From NCBI GenBank assembly GCA_022113835.1, contig JAILWY010000006.1, positions 3,782,001-3,846,000 of the forward strand: a stretch of 64,000 nucleotides of DNA. The letters run 5' to 3'. The stretch is from Atopsyche davidsoni. Its lineage: Eukaryota > Arthropoda > Insecta > Trichoptera > Hydrobiosidae. Within the stretch, counting starts at the first letter, position 1. Each line of letters starts with the position of its first letter. The notes beneath the pieces are model-generated. The model had not been told where the DNA came from, made no database searches, and saw only the letters and a list, made by a program, of their open reading frames with translations. The position numbers and the translations under genes are program-made. Shown here piece by piece: positions 48,451 through 61,273 of the stretch.

Positions 48451-50789
48451 GTTTGGAAGCTGACTAGAAATTAAATACCTCACACACTGAGCAGAGGGAA
48501 AACACTATCCATGTCCATTTTTATATTCTTATGGGACATTTTAAACTCTTCATATTCTAAAAAGTTTCCTAGTTTGTTAAGTCTATAAGAATGAATCTAT
48601 TGAAAAAAATTAATACCAAAATTAGTACTATTTTACTAACCAATTTTTTATTTAATTTTTATTAAAAAAATTTAAAGAAGAATTGAAGTGAGAGAAAATT
48701 ACCTATTCTGTATACGAATGCAAAGATTTCTGAATACGCTTTTTATTAGTACACGCCAACACAAATTATAAACAGACGTAAGATCAATTATATCACATAG
48801 GAATTTGCTTAAAAACCAAAACAGGAATCGAACTGACGAATTTCGATTGAAGTCATTGCTACTTACCCAACCGACATTTATTTCATATTTTACTAAAAAA
48901 TGCATACAATGCGTTTTATATATAGTATATAATTAAAAAATTCAACATTTGAAATGTTCATGATATTAAAAAAATGGTATTATTATAATAACTTTTACTT
49001 GAATAGATTTATTGAAGAGATCTACCAATCTGACTTTTATCCGTCAAATTAAAATTGTGACACTAATCGTTTTTCCCATAGCCCTCAGTCCGGAATATAA
49101 AACATGTTCTTGATTGAATATTTAGGCCGTAATATTCACTAAAGTATGCCCGGTCAGGTTACGATTTCCTTTATTATCCATTAATACATATATGATCGCA
49201 CTTACGTAATCCCGATTAAGGCAACCGCTAATTATAACAGGTGATAAATTATAGTGTAGAGAAGACTTTAAATATCGTTTTATAAACAGGTTGGAGTATT
49301 ATTTATTAAAATTATTACAAGCAAAGAAATAATTTGTAGATGAAATTTTACCATGCGCATAAATTATATACAAACTTGAAAGTCGTAGATTTAAAAGCCA
49401 GAACACTTTATTCTCAAATATTTATAATCCAACATTACTGAATTATCATTTTTATACCAAATTAATCATTTTAAGGTCGTTAATACATTCTGTGTTTGAT
49501 TGTTATTGCCTAATAATCACTTATTTATATTTTATTTTAATAATAACTCTACTTCAATTACTACAAAATAGTAACGATGTTTATGCTGAAATATATTATT
49601 TTACAGTTTCCGTTAGTGACTACCTATAAAATCCAAAGAATTGCACTAAAAAAATACTATGTATAAGTTCACACAATATTTCTAAATAAACGATTATTAT
49701 AGAGTTCCGGTATAGTAAATTGATACTTAAAAATTAGTAAAATCAATTTTACTAGTTTCCATAAAATCATAAAATAAAAAGTATTAAAAGATGATGAAAA
49801 ATAAACATTACTTAGATATAATTTTAGTATATTTATAAAATAAAATTAAAGAAATCAGGTGATCAGATTGACTTATATTTAATAGTATATATATATATTT
49901 GTTTATTTATTTATATAAATTTAGGTACGTACGTATAAACACAAGAGCTTGCATAAAAATTACAATCCAGTTTAAGTATAGTGCCAAATGCAACAATCAA
50001 TTTAACAACCTCTTACAAACCTCAACTCTGATATTAAATATATTCTCTAAAACTCGATATTTTAACAATAAATATGAATGACCAAATTATTTTAAAATCA
50101 TTTTTTTTGTAAGTGTATTTGCCTTTCAAAAGCTTCAAGTCTCAAGAAATCATTGAAGAGGTGAAAAAACTTACAAAGAAAAACTATTGTTATCTCCTAT
50201 CCATTCGGATAATAGTATTTATTGTGCTTTCACATATTTGAGAAAAATTATTTTTTGTAATTCAGCTCAAATGTCAACAAATTCCACTCACGGTAATTTG
50301 AGAACCACGATATTATGAGCATTTTGCGCGCATTGTAAAACAGTGTTTTTTTTTCAACACTAAGTCGATAGAATGTAAACGATTGAAATCAGCTTAGATT
50401 AACGTCTGTCTATAAAACATGTACGCGGCAACTGCCTTTGTGGCCTAAACAGATTGGGCTATTAACAGTTTAGGATTTGTGGATGTATAAACATTGGAAT
50501 GAAAAAGTCTTCAAAGTTACGAAGAAAGAAGTTTAACAGAAAAACATCACAAAATAGTTTTCTTGCAGAGAGAAGATTAGTTTAAGCAATGGATATAAAA
50601 CTATCCGATAGTAAAGAAGTTGTATGAAAACTTAAATATTAAACGCAAAAAAATTGCAATTAAATAAAAGTATCACAAATCATTTGAAATAGTCACGTAA
50701 ATGAAATATGATAAAAAACGTTATTAAAAAAAAAATGTGACGTATAACTGAAAACGCTAAAAGATTTTTAGAAAAAAAGAAGAAATATA

Positions 50790-52283
50790 GTCAAGCTTTT
50801 TGCACCCGAGAGCACATTCTAGAATGCCGGTCGGGTGGCGGTCACCATATATTTTTTAAAGGTATATTTATAGTTGGACACAGTCAATAACACATACAAC
50901 GCACAAAAAACATTTAATTCCAAAAAAAATATTATAAAATAAAAAAATTATTGTTAACATTTTAATGTAAAATAAATAATAAGTAGTAAGTAATAGCATA
51001 AAAATTCTGGAAATTGGGTCTTATAGGGGCAAAAATGCAACGAATTATTATTTTTAAAAACAACATAAAAATGTACATCTATAGCTAAAAATTGCAAACA
51101 ACAGGTAAGAATTCGAAAAATATCAGTTAGGGTCCAGGCTAAGTTTATTAAGATTTTAATGCACCAACAATATTTAATTTTAATTTTAATATTAATATTG
51201 GCTGATTTTTAAAATCATCAATATGTTCATCTTTAAGTCAAGATCTGTACATTGATTTTATATTCATTGTTAAAAGAAATGATTTGCAGAACCGAAAAAC
51301 GTACCTTTCTCCTCACTTTTATGAACGCCAAAATATCAGGGACACTTTCGCATAGCTTTCTTCTCACTTGTTCTACAGCAAAAAATATCAGATAGACTTT
51401 CACGTGGCTTTCTCCTCAGTTTTATCGACGCAAAAATATCAAAGACACTTTCGCATAGCTTTCTTCTCACTTGTTCTACAGCAAAAAATATCAAATAGAC
51501 TTTCACGTGGCTTTCTCCTCAGTTTTATCGACGCAAAAATATCAGGGACACTTTCGCATAACTTTCTTCTCACTTGTTCTACAGCAAAAAATATCAAATA
51601 GACTTTCACGTGGCTTTCTCCTCAGTTTTATCGACGAAAAATATCAGGGACACTTTCGCATAGCTTTCTCCTCACTTGTTCTACCGCAAAAATTTCAGAT
51701 AGACTTTCATGTGGCTTTCTCCTCAGTTTTATCGACGCAAAAATATCAGGGACACTTTTGCATAGCTTTCTCCTCACTTGTTCTACCGCGAAAATATCAG
51801 ATAGACTTTTTACATAGCTTTCTCTTCATTTTTATGAACGCAAAAATATCAGGGACACTTTTACATAGTTTTCTCCTCACTTTTATCAACGCAAAAATAT
51901 CAGGGACACTTTCGAATAGCTTTCTCCTCACTTGTTCTACCGCAAAAATATCAGATTTATATATATTCAGCAGCTTTTCCATCAAGTATTATAACAATAT
52001 CCTGAAGGCGTTATTAGAGGGCGTTATTACAGAGACGAAGACAAACCAAACTACACCCATTATATGCTATATCAACAGGCTTATATATGATTTTCTGGAA
52101 TGAATTATTATTTTGAAAATATTACGATATATATATTTTTCGATTATATTTCTCTGTTTGTGAATATTATTCTTTTTCGTAACATTTTATTGTAAGCTTA
52201 AATATATTTTTAATCGTGGATGCACACGTAAAACGGTCGGCGGGCGCCATGGTGCCCGCGTGCATATGATTGGGGACCACTGA
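50790..52283. mobile_element. hAT-type non-autonomous element with internal minisatellite
   Basis: The right end reads ...TTGGGGACCACTG, the inverse of CAGTGGTCCCCAA, a typical hAT terminus. Its subterminal part is GC-rich with short inverted words (GCGGGCGCCATGGTGCCCGC). The left subterminal part (about 50794-50850) holds the similar GTCGGGTGGCGGTCACC, but the outermost left bases are missing. The sequence after the right end (AGCTAGACTATATTAGC) recurs intact 112 bp later as AGTCAAGCTAGACTATATTAGC, and the left flank ends ATAGTCAAGCT, so the insertion site can be reconstructed with loss of a few bases on the left. No transposase is encoded. Confidence 0.6.
51300..51955. repeat. 51-52 bp minisatellite with a 103-bp higher-order unit
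   Basis: About thirteen copies of a 51-52 bp unit, in which two variants alternate: one with TTTTATCGACGCAAAAATATC, the other with TGTTCTACAGCAAAAAATATC. Successive TTGTTCTAC words lie 103, 103, 102 and 102 bp apart, then 154 bp (three units) apart. Because 103 is not a multiple of three, the 210-codon frame at 51471-52103 drifts through all frames of the repeat and is not a gene. Confidence 0.9.
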
Positions 52284-52480
52284 GCTAGACTATATTAGCT
52301 AATTTATGTAAAAACCGAATTATTTTAAATAAAAAAAATAATAAAAAGTCCTAGAAATTGCTCAAAGATTTTTAGAAGAAAAGAAGGACGACTATAGTCA
52401 AGCTAGACTATATTAGCTAATTCAACTAAAAACCTAATTATTTCAAATAAAAAAATTATAAAAGTTCCAATTATCTACAG
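52284..52480. repeat. Tandem duplication of an about 112-bp segment
   Basis: AGCTAGACTATATTAGCTAA followed by TAAAAACC(G)AATTATTT occurs at 52284 and again at 52400, joined by AGATTTTTAGAAGAAAAGAAGG. A related AGATTTTTAGAAAAAAAGAAG lies left of the hAT-type element at 50761. The element therefore appears to have inserted into one unit of an existing tandem repeat. Confidence 0.65.
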
Positions 52481-52637
52481 TATAACGTATAAAATAACCA
52501 ACGTCAATTATTGAAGTCCTGACGTGTAGTTATTTCATAGCACGAAACTTGAAATAGTATATTAATTTTATCTAGGAAGCACATTAAGAACGGAAGATTT
52601 ATGTAAGGCATGCAAATAAATAACAAAGATCACTCAC

Positions 52638-52730
52638 ATTAACTTTCTCTAGATATAGCTCCAGCTCCTTGTACGGATCGGCACCCAGGAACACCCCAGC
52701 GGCCCTCTCGTCAACGCTGATTGCTTCCAT
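52638..52730 (-). CDS. Candidate first coding exon, gene unknown
   Basis: On the minus strand an ATG in good context (ACAAGATGG) at 52730 opens 31 codons, MEAISVDERA... ending ELYLEKVN, that run in phase into the consensus donor GTGAGTG at 52637. Codon choice is GC-rich at third positions, unlike chance frames in this window. The peptide is acidic and helix-like toward its end. I do not recognise the gene. Later exons should lie at lower coordinates, perhaps beyond the window. If so, natalisin would sit in its intron on the opposite strand. An alternative is a chance frame in a regulatory island. Confidence 0.45.
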
Positions 52731-52989
52731 CTTGTCGCAAACAAAAAACCAACTTGGAAATAAAAAAACACCCGATGAAAACTCACAGCACTAAGAACGC
52801 ACACATATAAGACTTGGATTCGTTACACCCATTTTTAACGCAATACTTCTAAGGTATTTTATATATATTTTCATGTAAATATGTGATTGGCGGTGTCTCC
52901 AAAAACGTCACGCCGGAAACTATTGTCCTCGGGATCGAGGAACATGATGCAACTCATCTTGGAGAGTTCTGCGACTTATCAGTCAGTAT
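52731..52989 (-). other. Probable 5' UTR with uORF for the candidate minus-strand exon
   Basis: An acceptor-like TTTGTTTCAG precedes 52989 on the minus strand, so exon and UTR may be one 352-bp exon (52638-52989). Inside it lies a 28-codon upstream frame at 52871-52957, starting MSCIMFLDPEDN and ending DTANHIFT. A TATA-like ATATATAAAATAC near 52860 could alternatively start a shorter transcript. All of this is inferred from splice and promoter words. Confidence 0.3.
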
Positions 52990-55900
52990 CTGAAACAAAC
53001 AAATCACTTTATATATATTGTATACTTTGAAGTCAACGGTAAGGGAAACTGGGATATGGATTTATTCATAACAGTCGTGTTATTAATACCGATGTTACAT
53101 TTTTGTTCATTCCCAGCACAAGCTTAACAGAAATATATTTCATTTGGATTCATTAAAACGGCTTTAAAATAAACTATAAATAATAATTAAGAATTAATAC
53201 AGGATATTGCAAAAGTTATGTAGGAATGTTTAAAATAATGAACATAAGTAAGATATGGCAGAATGATAATATAAGTCTTAACTATACAGCATTAGATAAT
53301 CGATTCACATATCAAACGACCAAAAAAATTCCTGAAACCCAGGATATTGCAAGTCGGTGCTCACTGCCAATTGAGCTACCAGTTGTAGTAGTCACACCTC
53401 TCTTCGGGTGACAGATCTAAGATAGTGAAGTCATCTATAAAGTTTTTTATTTTATTTAATATCAATCATCAAAGAAATCGTACTACAAGATGAAGAAAGC
53501 AGAGTCTTACAAAACAAATACTTACAAAAATTAACTTTTGTAAGTGGTTTGGATATAAAGAATTAATTGAATGGGTGCGTCAAAAAAGGATGCAGTCTTC
53601 TGAGAAGATTACTAATGACTATAAACGAATTCGCATACAATAAAATCAATTATCTCACAATTTACATATTTGACACTGCAAAGAAATGCCGACAATCGCC
53701 GTATGGAAATGAGAGCTCGCCCTTGCGATCCCCAAAATGAATTATCGATGTTTTTGCATCGGCCGTCATCAAACTGAGATGCACACACCAAAGACAATCA
53801 TCTCAAACGAATAATCTGGAACTTATTATTGATATATTTCCACATAAATTTAAATAACTAAAAGTGTATCACGATCTTAACCATTGATAATGCATTGAAT
53901 GAATTTAAAACTGGTTTTAAACCCACTTCTTAAACACAAATTAGAAGCCATGGGCTAAAAACCAAAAAAATTCTTATAAATATTCTTCTTGCTGATACCG
54001 CGTTTTATGGATCATATGCACGTGTATATTAAAGAGATTTTAGAAATATACTGTATTGCAATATTTTTTACCATTGGTAAACCTCTATGGGTGTTTTATA
54101 TTCACAATCTGCAGTATTATAGGTGTGTAAGGAAACCAGTCTCGCTCCCGGGTCCTGAAAACTATTAACAAATTGACGGAAGCATATTTTCTAAAATGAG
54201 TCATGAAGAAACGCAAAATTCATGTAACCTGTACGTATTGTTATCTTTTTTACTATGCCCCTAGCATGAATCTCATTTGGTGTGTCTCATTCATAATACA
54301 TATTGCATGTCATTGGGAGGTTTAATGGGTTGTAGTGAAATCATCCGCATCATTGTCGAAAGCTAATTCTGCCTATTTAAATTTCTGACCTAGATTTTTT
54401 TCCCTTCGGAGCACTAGCAGTTTTTATGAAGCTTTATCTACTGAGAGCGCCGCCAATGATGTAGCGTTGCATGCGATTTCGCCCAAGGCCTTACATGTGG
54501 CTCGTGAGTTGATGTCATTATAAGGAATTAAATCAGTACCGTTACACAAAGATCGATATAATTAAATTTATTCATATAATAATGAAATGCTACTGCTGAA
54601 TACCGAAGCCTTGAGTTGAATTATTTTTTTAAATTAATTATAATTATGTAGGAATTCAAAGATTATATCGATGCCTTCAACGTATAAAGGCGTATCTACA
54701 TTTCTGATAATTTATATTAACTATATTTTTAATAATAATGTATTTTTAACAAAATTAAATGAAGAAACCACATCTCTTGTACAAATTCATGTGATATTAA
54801 AATACTTCTAATAGCTAAAAACAATAATCAAGTATTATAATCCATCATAATATTCTTTAGCAATTGCATAGATATTGGAAGTTTTTTTTAATATTTAAAA
54901 TAAAACAGTTTTGAAGACAAAGCTTTGTAAAATTTAGAATATGAGATCTAAATTATCGATTAAATTGTCGCAATACAAATAAATCTTTATTCGTCACTAA
55001 AAGTGTAAAAATTGAAAAGCTTACTTTCAACGATTGTCTTTTAATGTTTGCATGGTATTGTTCAAAAACCTAAATATCTTAATCTTAAAAAATAAAAAAA
55101 TAGCACAAGTGTGGCTTTGAAAAGATCAAGTCCTAAAACGATTTGGCTGGTCAAAAGTTTTTTTCTCCAAGAGCTGAGGGTGATGGCATGGTTATCACTT
55201 TAGAACATAAATAATATTAAATAAAATACATCAAAACAAAGGTACCAAAATATTTGTTAATTAAAAATAAAAATAAAAATTATAGGCTAACACAATAATC
55301 GAATGTTAGCTTTTATTTCGTTTTATCATTTATGTGTAAATAAAATTAGTTATGTACTGAGTACTAGGCTTGTTCGTTTGTGTATCTGGGCGCATCCTAA
55401 TCTGATTGCGAATGAAGTGTAGTTTGTATAAAAAATAATAAATTAGAGTCTAGATGTGGAAGACATTTACACACCATTTGTATTCATAAAACTGACGCGG
55501 GCCATCTGAGTAGTCATTCATCATGTTAGATCGGCTTTACACGGACATGACGAATGACTTCATACCTTATTATAATCAAACATTTTCAACAATTTTATTA
55601 GCTGTTCATGAGTAATGATTAGGAATAAACCAATAAGTATTGTATCGAATAGCGACGCGTTGGCATAAAAATTTTGAACATCGTGTTACATAATTTAAAA
55701 ATTTAATTTTATACGCATTTTGTAAATTTACTACAAAAATACGATTTTAAATAATAATCGATATTTTGTTTTACACAGATATAATATTTATGGTATAACC
55801 AAAATCACATACATTGACATCAATTTAATTCAAGATCCGAAGTTATTTACACATTGATTTAAATAATTTAAATACAATACTCTTGTGATTTTTCCACGTG

Positions 55901-56219
55901 TTTAATTTTATTGGTGACCGGTTTTGCCAACCTTTCACGTTGGCATTATAAAACGAACTCATTTAGCATTTTATTTAAAATATTAAAATGAAATTCCACC
56001 AAGTACCCTCTGTCAAAAATATTAAATATATTGATTTACTTAAAAGCAAGTAAGCATCAATACATAGTCCTGACAATTAGGCATGTTTTTTTTCGTGGAA
56101 TAACTAATACTAAAAATTTATAATTTTTCAGGTTTAAAAGAATCCAATATAACTTTAAATCGTTAATATCCTAATATAAATGTTCATATTTCATTTTATT
56201 ATGACATACAAGGTCTTCC
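52990..56219. other. Noncoding DNA
   Basis: AT-rich. A GC-richer part at 53600-53790 lacks coding support. A tRNA-like remnant at about 53335-53400 is listed separately. Short GC-richer pieces near 54150 and 55490-55560 are unremarkable. No gene supported. Confidence 0.5.
53335..53400 (-). repeat. tRNA-like remnant, possible SINE head
   Basis: On the minus strand CTGGTAGCTCAATTGGCAG resembles box A of a tRNA, and CCTGGGTTTCAGG about 40 bp later resembles a degenerate box B. Acceptor stems cannot be paired convincingly, so this is more likely a decayed SINE or tRNA pseudogene than a functional tRNA. Confidence 0.35.
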
Positions 56220-57010
56220 GAAGAATATCGGCTTCCGTTCGTTTACATTGCCGACGCATCTGACATTGCACAGCTGAGCGCTCGAGGAGGCAGGGCCTAT
56301 TTTTATTGACGAAGTTGCGCAGCACAGATTTATTCCAACCTTCTGGCTTTTAATCCTATTCGAACCCAAATTTAGACCAGCTTTTGACTATTGATAGTTC
56401 AATAAGTAATGAAATAGTAGCTCTCTGCAATATGACTAAACGAGACTCATTTTATATTAAGTGGCTTCTACCGTAGGGCATCCTCCGACATGTTGCGACT
56501 TGACGAATAGATAGTTTTCGATTGATGAAAATCCAAGAACATCATTATACACATATTATTCTACTAACTCATAACTTAAACTTTTTAAGTTATGAGGCAT
56601 ATTTTGTTCAATCTTAAGTTATCCATCTGTTAATAAACTAAATTTTATAACATATATAAAAATAGTTATAGTCAAAAAATAAAAGCGGTAAATTAGCACT
56701 TAAAAATATATCGCTAAATAAAAAAACACGTACATGGTATGATGTCATTCTCTCATTCTATGACAGAAAATGTTCGGAAAGCAATCAAAATTCATTAGAC
56801 TGATCGTCTGTCTTACATGGTGTTTAAGTCTTAATACAATGTATATCGAAAGGTAATGGAAAACGCAGCCCGACCACCGCAGCGTTAATCGACCAATCGA
56901 TCTATTTGAATCGATCGTTTTGTCCAAAATGAGCGAGCCGCGGTCACTTTCATCGAGACTGTGTGCCGCTCCGCACACATATTGCTCGAGAAATTATTGG
57001 AAACCTCGAG
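56220..57010. promoter_or_regulatory. Two GC-richer islands around an AT-rich hairpin
   Basis: The first (56220-56340) has TTCCGTTCGTTTACATTGCC and GAGCGCTCGAGGAGGCAGGG. The second (56850-57010) has repeated ATCGAT/GATCGAT words and GAGCGAGCCGCGGTC. Neither has a supported frame. Candidate CREs by composition. Confidence 0.2.
56568..56596. repeat. Perfect 13-bp hairpin
   Basis: CTCATAACTTAAA (56568-56580) is followed after CTT by its exact inverse complement (56584-56596). Function unknown. Confidence 0.6.
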
Positions 57011-59008
57011 ATAGATTATCATCCAATTTGTAAACATCGTCCATTTACGACCACACACGGAAGTTCCTTACAGATACTCGAGTACGAATCACAGAACTTT
57101 GGCGAATAAAAATAGTTTATAGGATGATAAAAAGCTGCTACAGAAAAACCACAAATCTCTACTTCTCTAAATCAAATGAAAAAAACAAAAACTGTAAATT
57201 CAAATATATACTAGGTAAGTGAAAGGTGCTATTGAAAATGAATTAATTAATAGTCAAACGTAATGAAAGTAAATTCAAATATTAAAAAGACCTAGTATAT
57301 GAATACATCCATTTGGACTTGGCTACTTCGAATGTGAAAATGCGTAAAGTATGGGTAAAGTAATGTCTCCTGTTTAAATTCATCATTAGAGAGACGTAAG
57401 TAGGTAAAGTGCCTCTCTGCATGTGTACATACACGAAACTTATATTCAAGTGGTTATACTCTCTCGTTACGTTACAAGATTTATCGTTACAAACAAATTG
57501 GGACGAGAAGGAATTTGTAATTTTCCAAAGACTTTATTGCAGAATTTTATATTACTTATTAGCAGAGTGTGTACATCAATTCATTTTTAAAATAAACATT
57601 CATCATTGTTCAATTATAAGTCTCTATTGACTCATAAGTTACTTCATTTGAAAATATATTTACAATTAAAAAAGTACAATAATTGATAAATATTATTAAT
57701 AAAATCAGTATGAAATATTAACGTGGATATTTTTTAATAAATTAAACAATGTGATATTAAATTCATATGTATCCGTTTAAAATATAAAAAATACTCTCTT
57801 TTGATTTGCATGGATTTTGTAAAAATGATGGAATTTCGTTTTTCTTATCAATTTATTTAGTATTATTTTCATAGTCGAGCATTAGTAGAACAGCAAAAGA
57901 AATGAGCTGGCTTTTTTAAAGGAAACGTTATTTTCCATGGAGAAAACTTGTTAGATAATTAACTAAAAAGTCTAGTTTTATAAGGACCTATTCATAAAAA
58001 TAAATCACTTGGTATCTTTAAGATATCTAAAGATGAATAATAAGGTAATCCGAGTTTAACGAAAAATCAAGGTATTTTTAATTAACAGGACAAGTTTTTT
58101 CTGCAGAATCAGCCAGTAGCGGTAAAATATCAATCTTACAGCTGTATACCCAGGAAAACTAATCAGAAGCTATATAAATAACAAAAGATACGATTAAATA
58201 AGGTCTGGAATCATTTTAGTTGTTTCATAGCATAAAGTATGTTTCGTTAGCCATCAGCATCGTTGATGATTATGTAGCGTATCAAATACGACGCGTTTTG
58301 CCTCAGGTAAAATTAGGCACCACCTCATTGTAGAAAAACGACCTCCACCCTCTTCCCGCGCCTCCTTAGCACGCATCAATCTACTAAGCCGCGTTGCAGG
58401 CATATTCATATATCGAAGAGTGGGCGGGACAATGACTTTTAGCTAATGCAAAGCTGCCACGGATAAAGGTTAAGAGCCCCCGGGGTAGAGTGACCTCGCT
58501 TTGATAATGATCAATCCACTCCTCAAATTCCAACTCTTTCAAAAGTTTACGTCAAATCTGACCCCTGTCTACGCCCACGCGTTGTTTTCAAATTGACAAC
58601 CGAGTATTTCAGACGAATTTTAGTACAAAACAGTGGTTTTTTTTATAAGATTTCTAATAAGCTGAAATAATCTGTAAATTATATAAACGATTAATCAGCA
58701 CCTTTTTCTAAATATATGTTCATACCCACCACGTGCTTTGTACAGTATAGACTTCGTTGGGAAGCATGGAAATGAGCAGGATTCAAATGTCAAAGCCAAA
58801 TTAAAAGAAAATATTTAGAGCGTTCAGATAAAAAGGCTGCATTATATGAATAAGTTTTTGAAAATTTCAATATAAACTAACATAGAAATAAAACCTCTGA
58901 TATGTAAAAACAAATAATAACAGTTTTTAGTTGCAGACCCTTGATTAAATTATCTTTAATAAATATCTTATTTCAATAGACTGAACGATAAATTAAAAAT
59001 GTTTATAT
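57011..59008. other. Noncoding DNA with one GC island
   Basis: AT-rich apart from a GC-richer island at 58250-58580. Short frames only, none recognisable. Confidence 0.5.
58250..58580. promoter_or_regulatory. GC-richer island, candidate CRE
   Basis: Contains CCTCTTCCCGCGCCTCCTTA, AGAGTGGGCGGGACAATG, GAGCCCCCGGGGTAGAG and TTTGATAATGATCAATC (GATA- and homeodomain-like words). No coding support. Confidence 0.25.
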
Positions 59009-59016
59009 ATATATAT
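59009..59016. repeat. Target-site duplication (left) of hAT-like copy 2
   Basis: ATATATAT directly outside the transposon end, matched at 61217-61224. Because the target is an AT repeat, the exact 8-bp limit is inferred by analogy with copy 1. Confidence 0.6.
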
Positions 59017-61213
59017 TAGGGTGTCCCTTATATGACCAAAAAAATTTTTTTTTCAAATTTCGAAATGCATACCCTCTACATTTTTTACTAATGCTATAAG
59101 ATACTCAAATATAAAATTTCATTTTTCTAGAAAAATTGCAACTAGTGCCGACCGAGCTTCAAAGTTTAGTAAAAAACGTGTTTTGTCTTGATATTTCGGT
59201 CTGGTATAAAATCATTATAAATGCAATAAATTAAGTGAATAATAGTAAAAATTCAATTAAATGAACATTAATCTTTAATCAAAAACATAAAGTAATAACA
59301 ATCAGTCAGGGTAACTTTTTTATAGAGTTGTTTTTTTACAGTCCGGATACAATTTTCTATGTTCCTGGACACAGCGCAGCAAGAACTGTTTTTGTTCTTC
59401 TTCAGCCGCGATAAGTCCGTTAAAATCTTGCATCATTTTAACAGCCCTTTCAGCAGTATCATTCACAACCCTCAAATAACTTATTTTTCTTTTAGCTTCC
59501 ACAAAAGCACTATTATTATTCCAAGAAGATACATCTTCCTTTAGAAAACTGTCGTCGATCTGCAGTCGTGATAAAAATTGTTTGCTCTTTTCCGATACGA
59601 AATCATCCAGTGTTTTACAAACATAAGCAAACATCTTGTAGTCTTTTTGTCCTTCGCAGTTATTCTGCATTGTGACTGAAGTGAACATATTTTTAAAGAA
59701 TAGATCGCTCTCGCCATCCAGCGTGCCTGATGCATGGCTTTGGGGGGGCTTAGTTTTAATTTTTCCTCTGAGTCTCCTCCCAAAAATATTACGCACAGTT
59801 CGACCAATTTGCGGTAGTCATCTCTTACATAACCTTTGTCTAATTCTGCCTTATAATATATTAAAAAAGCTTGAATGTCTGTCTCGGCAACACGTTGTTT
59901 TACGAAATTAAGAGATGGTTCAATGTTACTAGCGTCGATGTTTTTCCAATTTTCTCTGAACTTTTTAAACATTGGAGTATCTGGGCTACTAGTAATTTAC
60001 TTAATTTTGCTTTCAAAGACAGCTTTTAGGACCAATTCATAAACATGATGACGACAGACGAGCAGCAATTCTCTTCCTAAAGTTTCTCCAAAATAGCACA
60101 AGCTCCATTGAAACGGCCAGTATTGAAAGCTGTTGTGTCGCAGCACATTATTTGTACTTTATCGTGAAGGTTCTAGTCAAAGAGAGCTGTTGAGACAGCC
60201 TTAGCTTGATGTTTTTCAGAAGAATGTTCTAGTTTTGGCACTGCAAGAAGCTGTTCCTTATCGTCAAACGAAGCAATAACTGGCAAGCGTTCTTCTTTAG
60301 AACTTCGTACATCTAACCCGGGTAATAGTTTTCCATCCCAATGGACTGTGACTACGTCGGGTACATTACTTCCAAAGAAGTCAGATTTTATTGCTTCTGC
60401 CCTTGATTTTCTAGTTTCAGCAGCTAGTGGTTATCTTTGTCTTACAACCCTTTCCTCTTCTTCCAATCGTCGTTGTTTAGATCTATCTTCTTTTTCCGCC
60501 AATTTTTTATCAACACCACCTAAGCATCCTGGTCGATCTGGCTCTCTCTGTTTCATTAAAAATAATTTATCTTACTCTATTTTCATTCTCTCAAAAGCAT
60601 CAGCATGTGCAATATCAAACAAATTATCAAGATCAATTTTGAAATTGTTCTCACGTCTCTTGAACGTAACCTGAGTTTTCTTACAATTTTTTTTGCAACT
60701 CTCTCCAAACATGATATAAATCAACAAGTTTCTTCACGCAGTTAGGATATGCCCTTGTTGGAATTCTTGCTTTTTCCCAATATATGATGCACTCCCTAAT
60801 CACAAGATTTGCACTTTCACTAACAATCAGTTTTACCTCACGAATATTGTAAAATAGGACCGAGGGAATTTGTCGATTAGATGGTAATTTTGCACCATTT
60901 ATTTGATATCTAGGCAAACCGATAAGGAAATTATTTTGTTTATCACTCCGTAATTCCACCGACATGTTAACGCACTAAACAATGGAGCACTACTAATCTC
61001 AAAAATCACGTATGAAATGACAAATAAAACATGCAGTTACAAGTCACAGCGCAATACTTACGCAACTTGTATGGACAAGTTAAAATCGCAAGTCGGCACG
61101 GGTTACCGTTTATAAATCGAACTAATATTTTTTTCTAGACAATATAGAGTTATTACTAAACTTTTAAGAAGATATGCGTAAAAAAATATTGAACTTGAAT
61201 TTTAAGGGACACC

Positions 61214-61216
<3 letters not shown>
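59017..61216 (-). mobile_element. Complete hAT-like DNA transposon, copy 2 (inverted)
   Basis: A 2200-bp element with the same TAGGGTGTCCCTTA ends as copy 1 but in the opposite orientation, inserted in an (AT)n tract. It is nearly identical to copy 1, with a few substitutions and small indels (for example a 2-bp difference near 59640). All in-frame stops and the A8 frameshift of copy 1 are also present here. Confidence 0.88.
59320..60965 (-). pseudogene. Broken hAT-like transposase, copy 2
   Basis: The first frame (60965 down to 60681, 94 codons, ending LQKKL) stops at the same A8 run as in copy 1. The rest is cut by the same stops as copy 1. Long pieces remain open: 59541-59972 holds the MFKKFRENWKNID...ARWMARAIYSLK part and 59320-59796 holds the C-terminal part ending YPDCKKTTL. 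The 2-bp difference near 59640 fuses the last piece to an out-of-frame upstream stretch, so the first 50 or so residues of that frame are not native. No full protein can be made. Confidence 0.75.

Positions 61217-61269
<53 letters not shown>
61217..61269. repeat. (AT)n microsatellite, target of copy 2
   Basis: An AT run of about 53 bp directly follows the right end of the transposon. The shorter AT run at about 59004-59016 on the other side is the rest of the same tract split by the insertion. Confidence 0.93.

Positions 61270-61273
<4 letters not shown>

Larger units (their letters stand above)
43545..50789. other. Noncoding DNA with GC islands
   Basis: AT-rich, with GC-richer islands at 43620-43780, 45110-45260, 46000-46290, 47000-47200, 47870-47960 and 48175-48450. 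A decayed tRNA-like segment is possible on the minus strand near 48825-48885. No supported gene or intact transposon. Confidence 0.5.

Noticed and set aside
51368..52103. Frames of 77 and 210 codons over the minisatellite
   Set aside because: The 102-103 bp period is mostly not a multiple of three, so the same DNA unit is read in different frames; no coding constraint is possible.
59359..59544. 61-codon + frame identical to one at 15335-15520 on the minus strand
   Set aside because: Both are antisense shadows of the transposase in the two copies of the same transposon.
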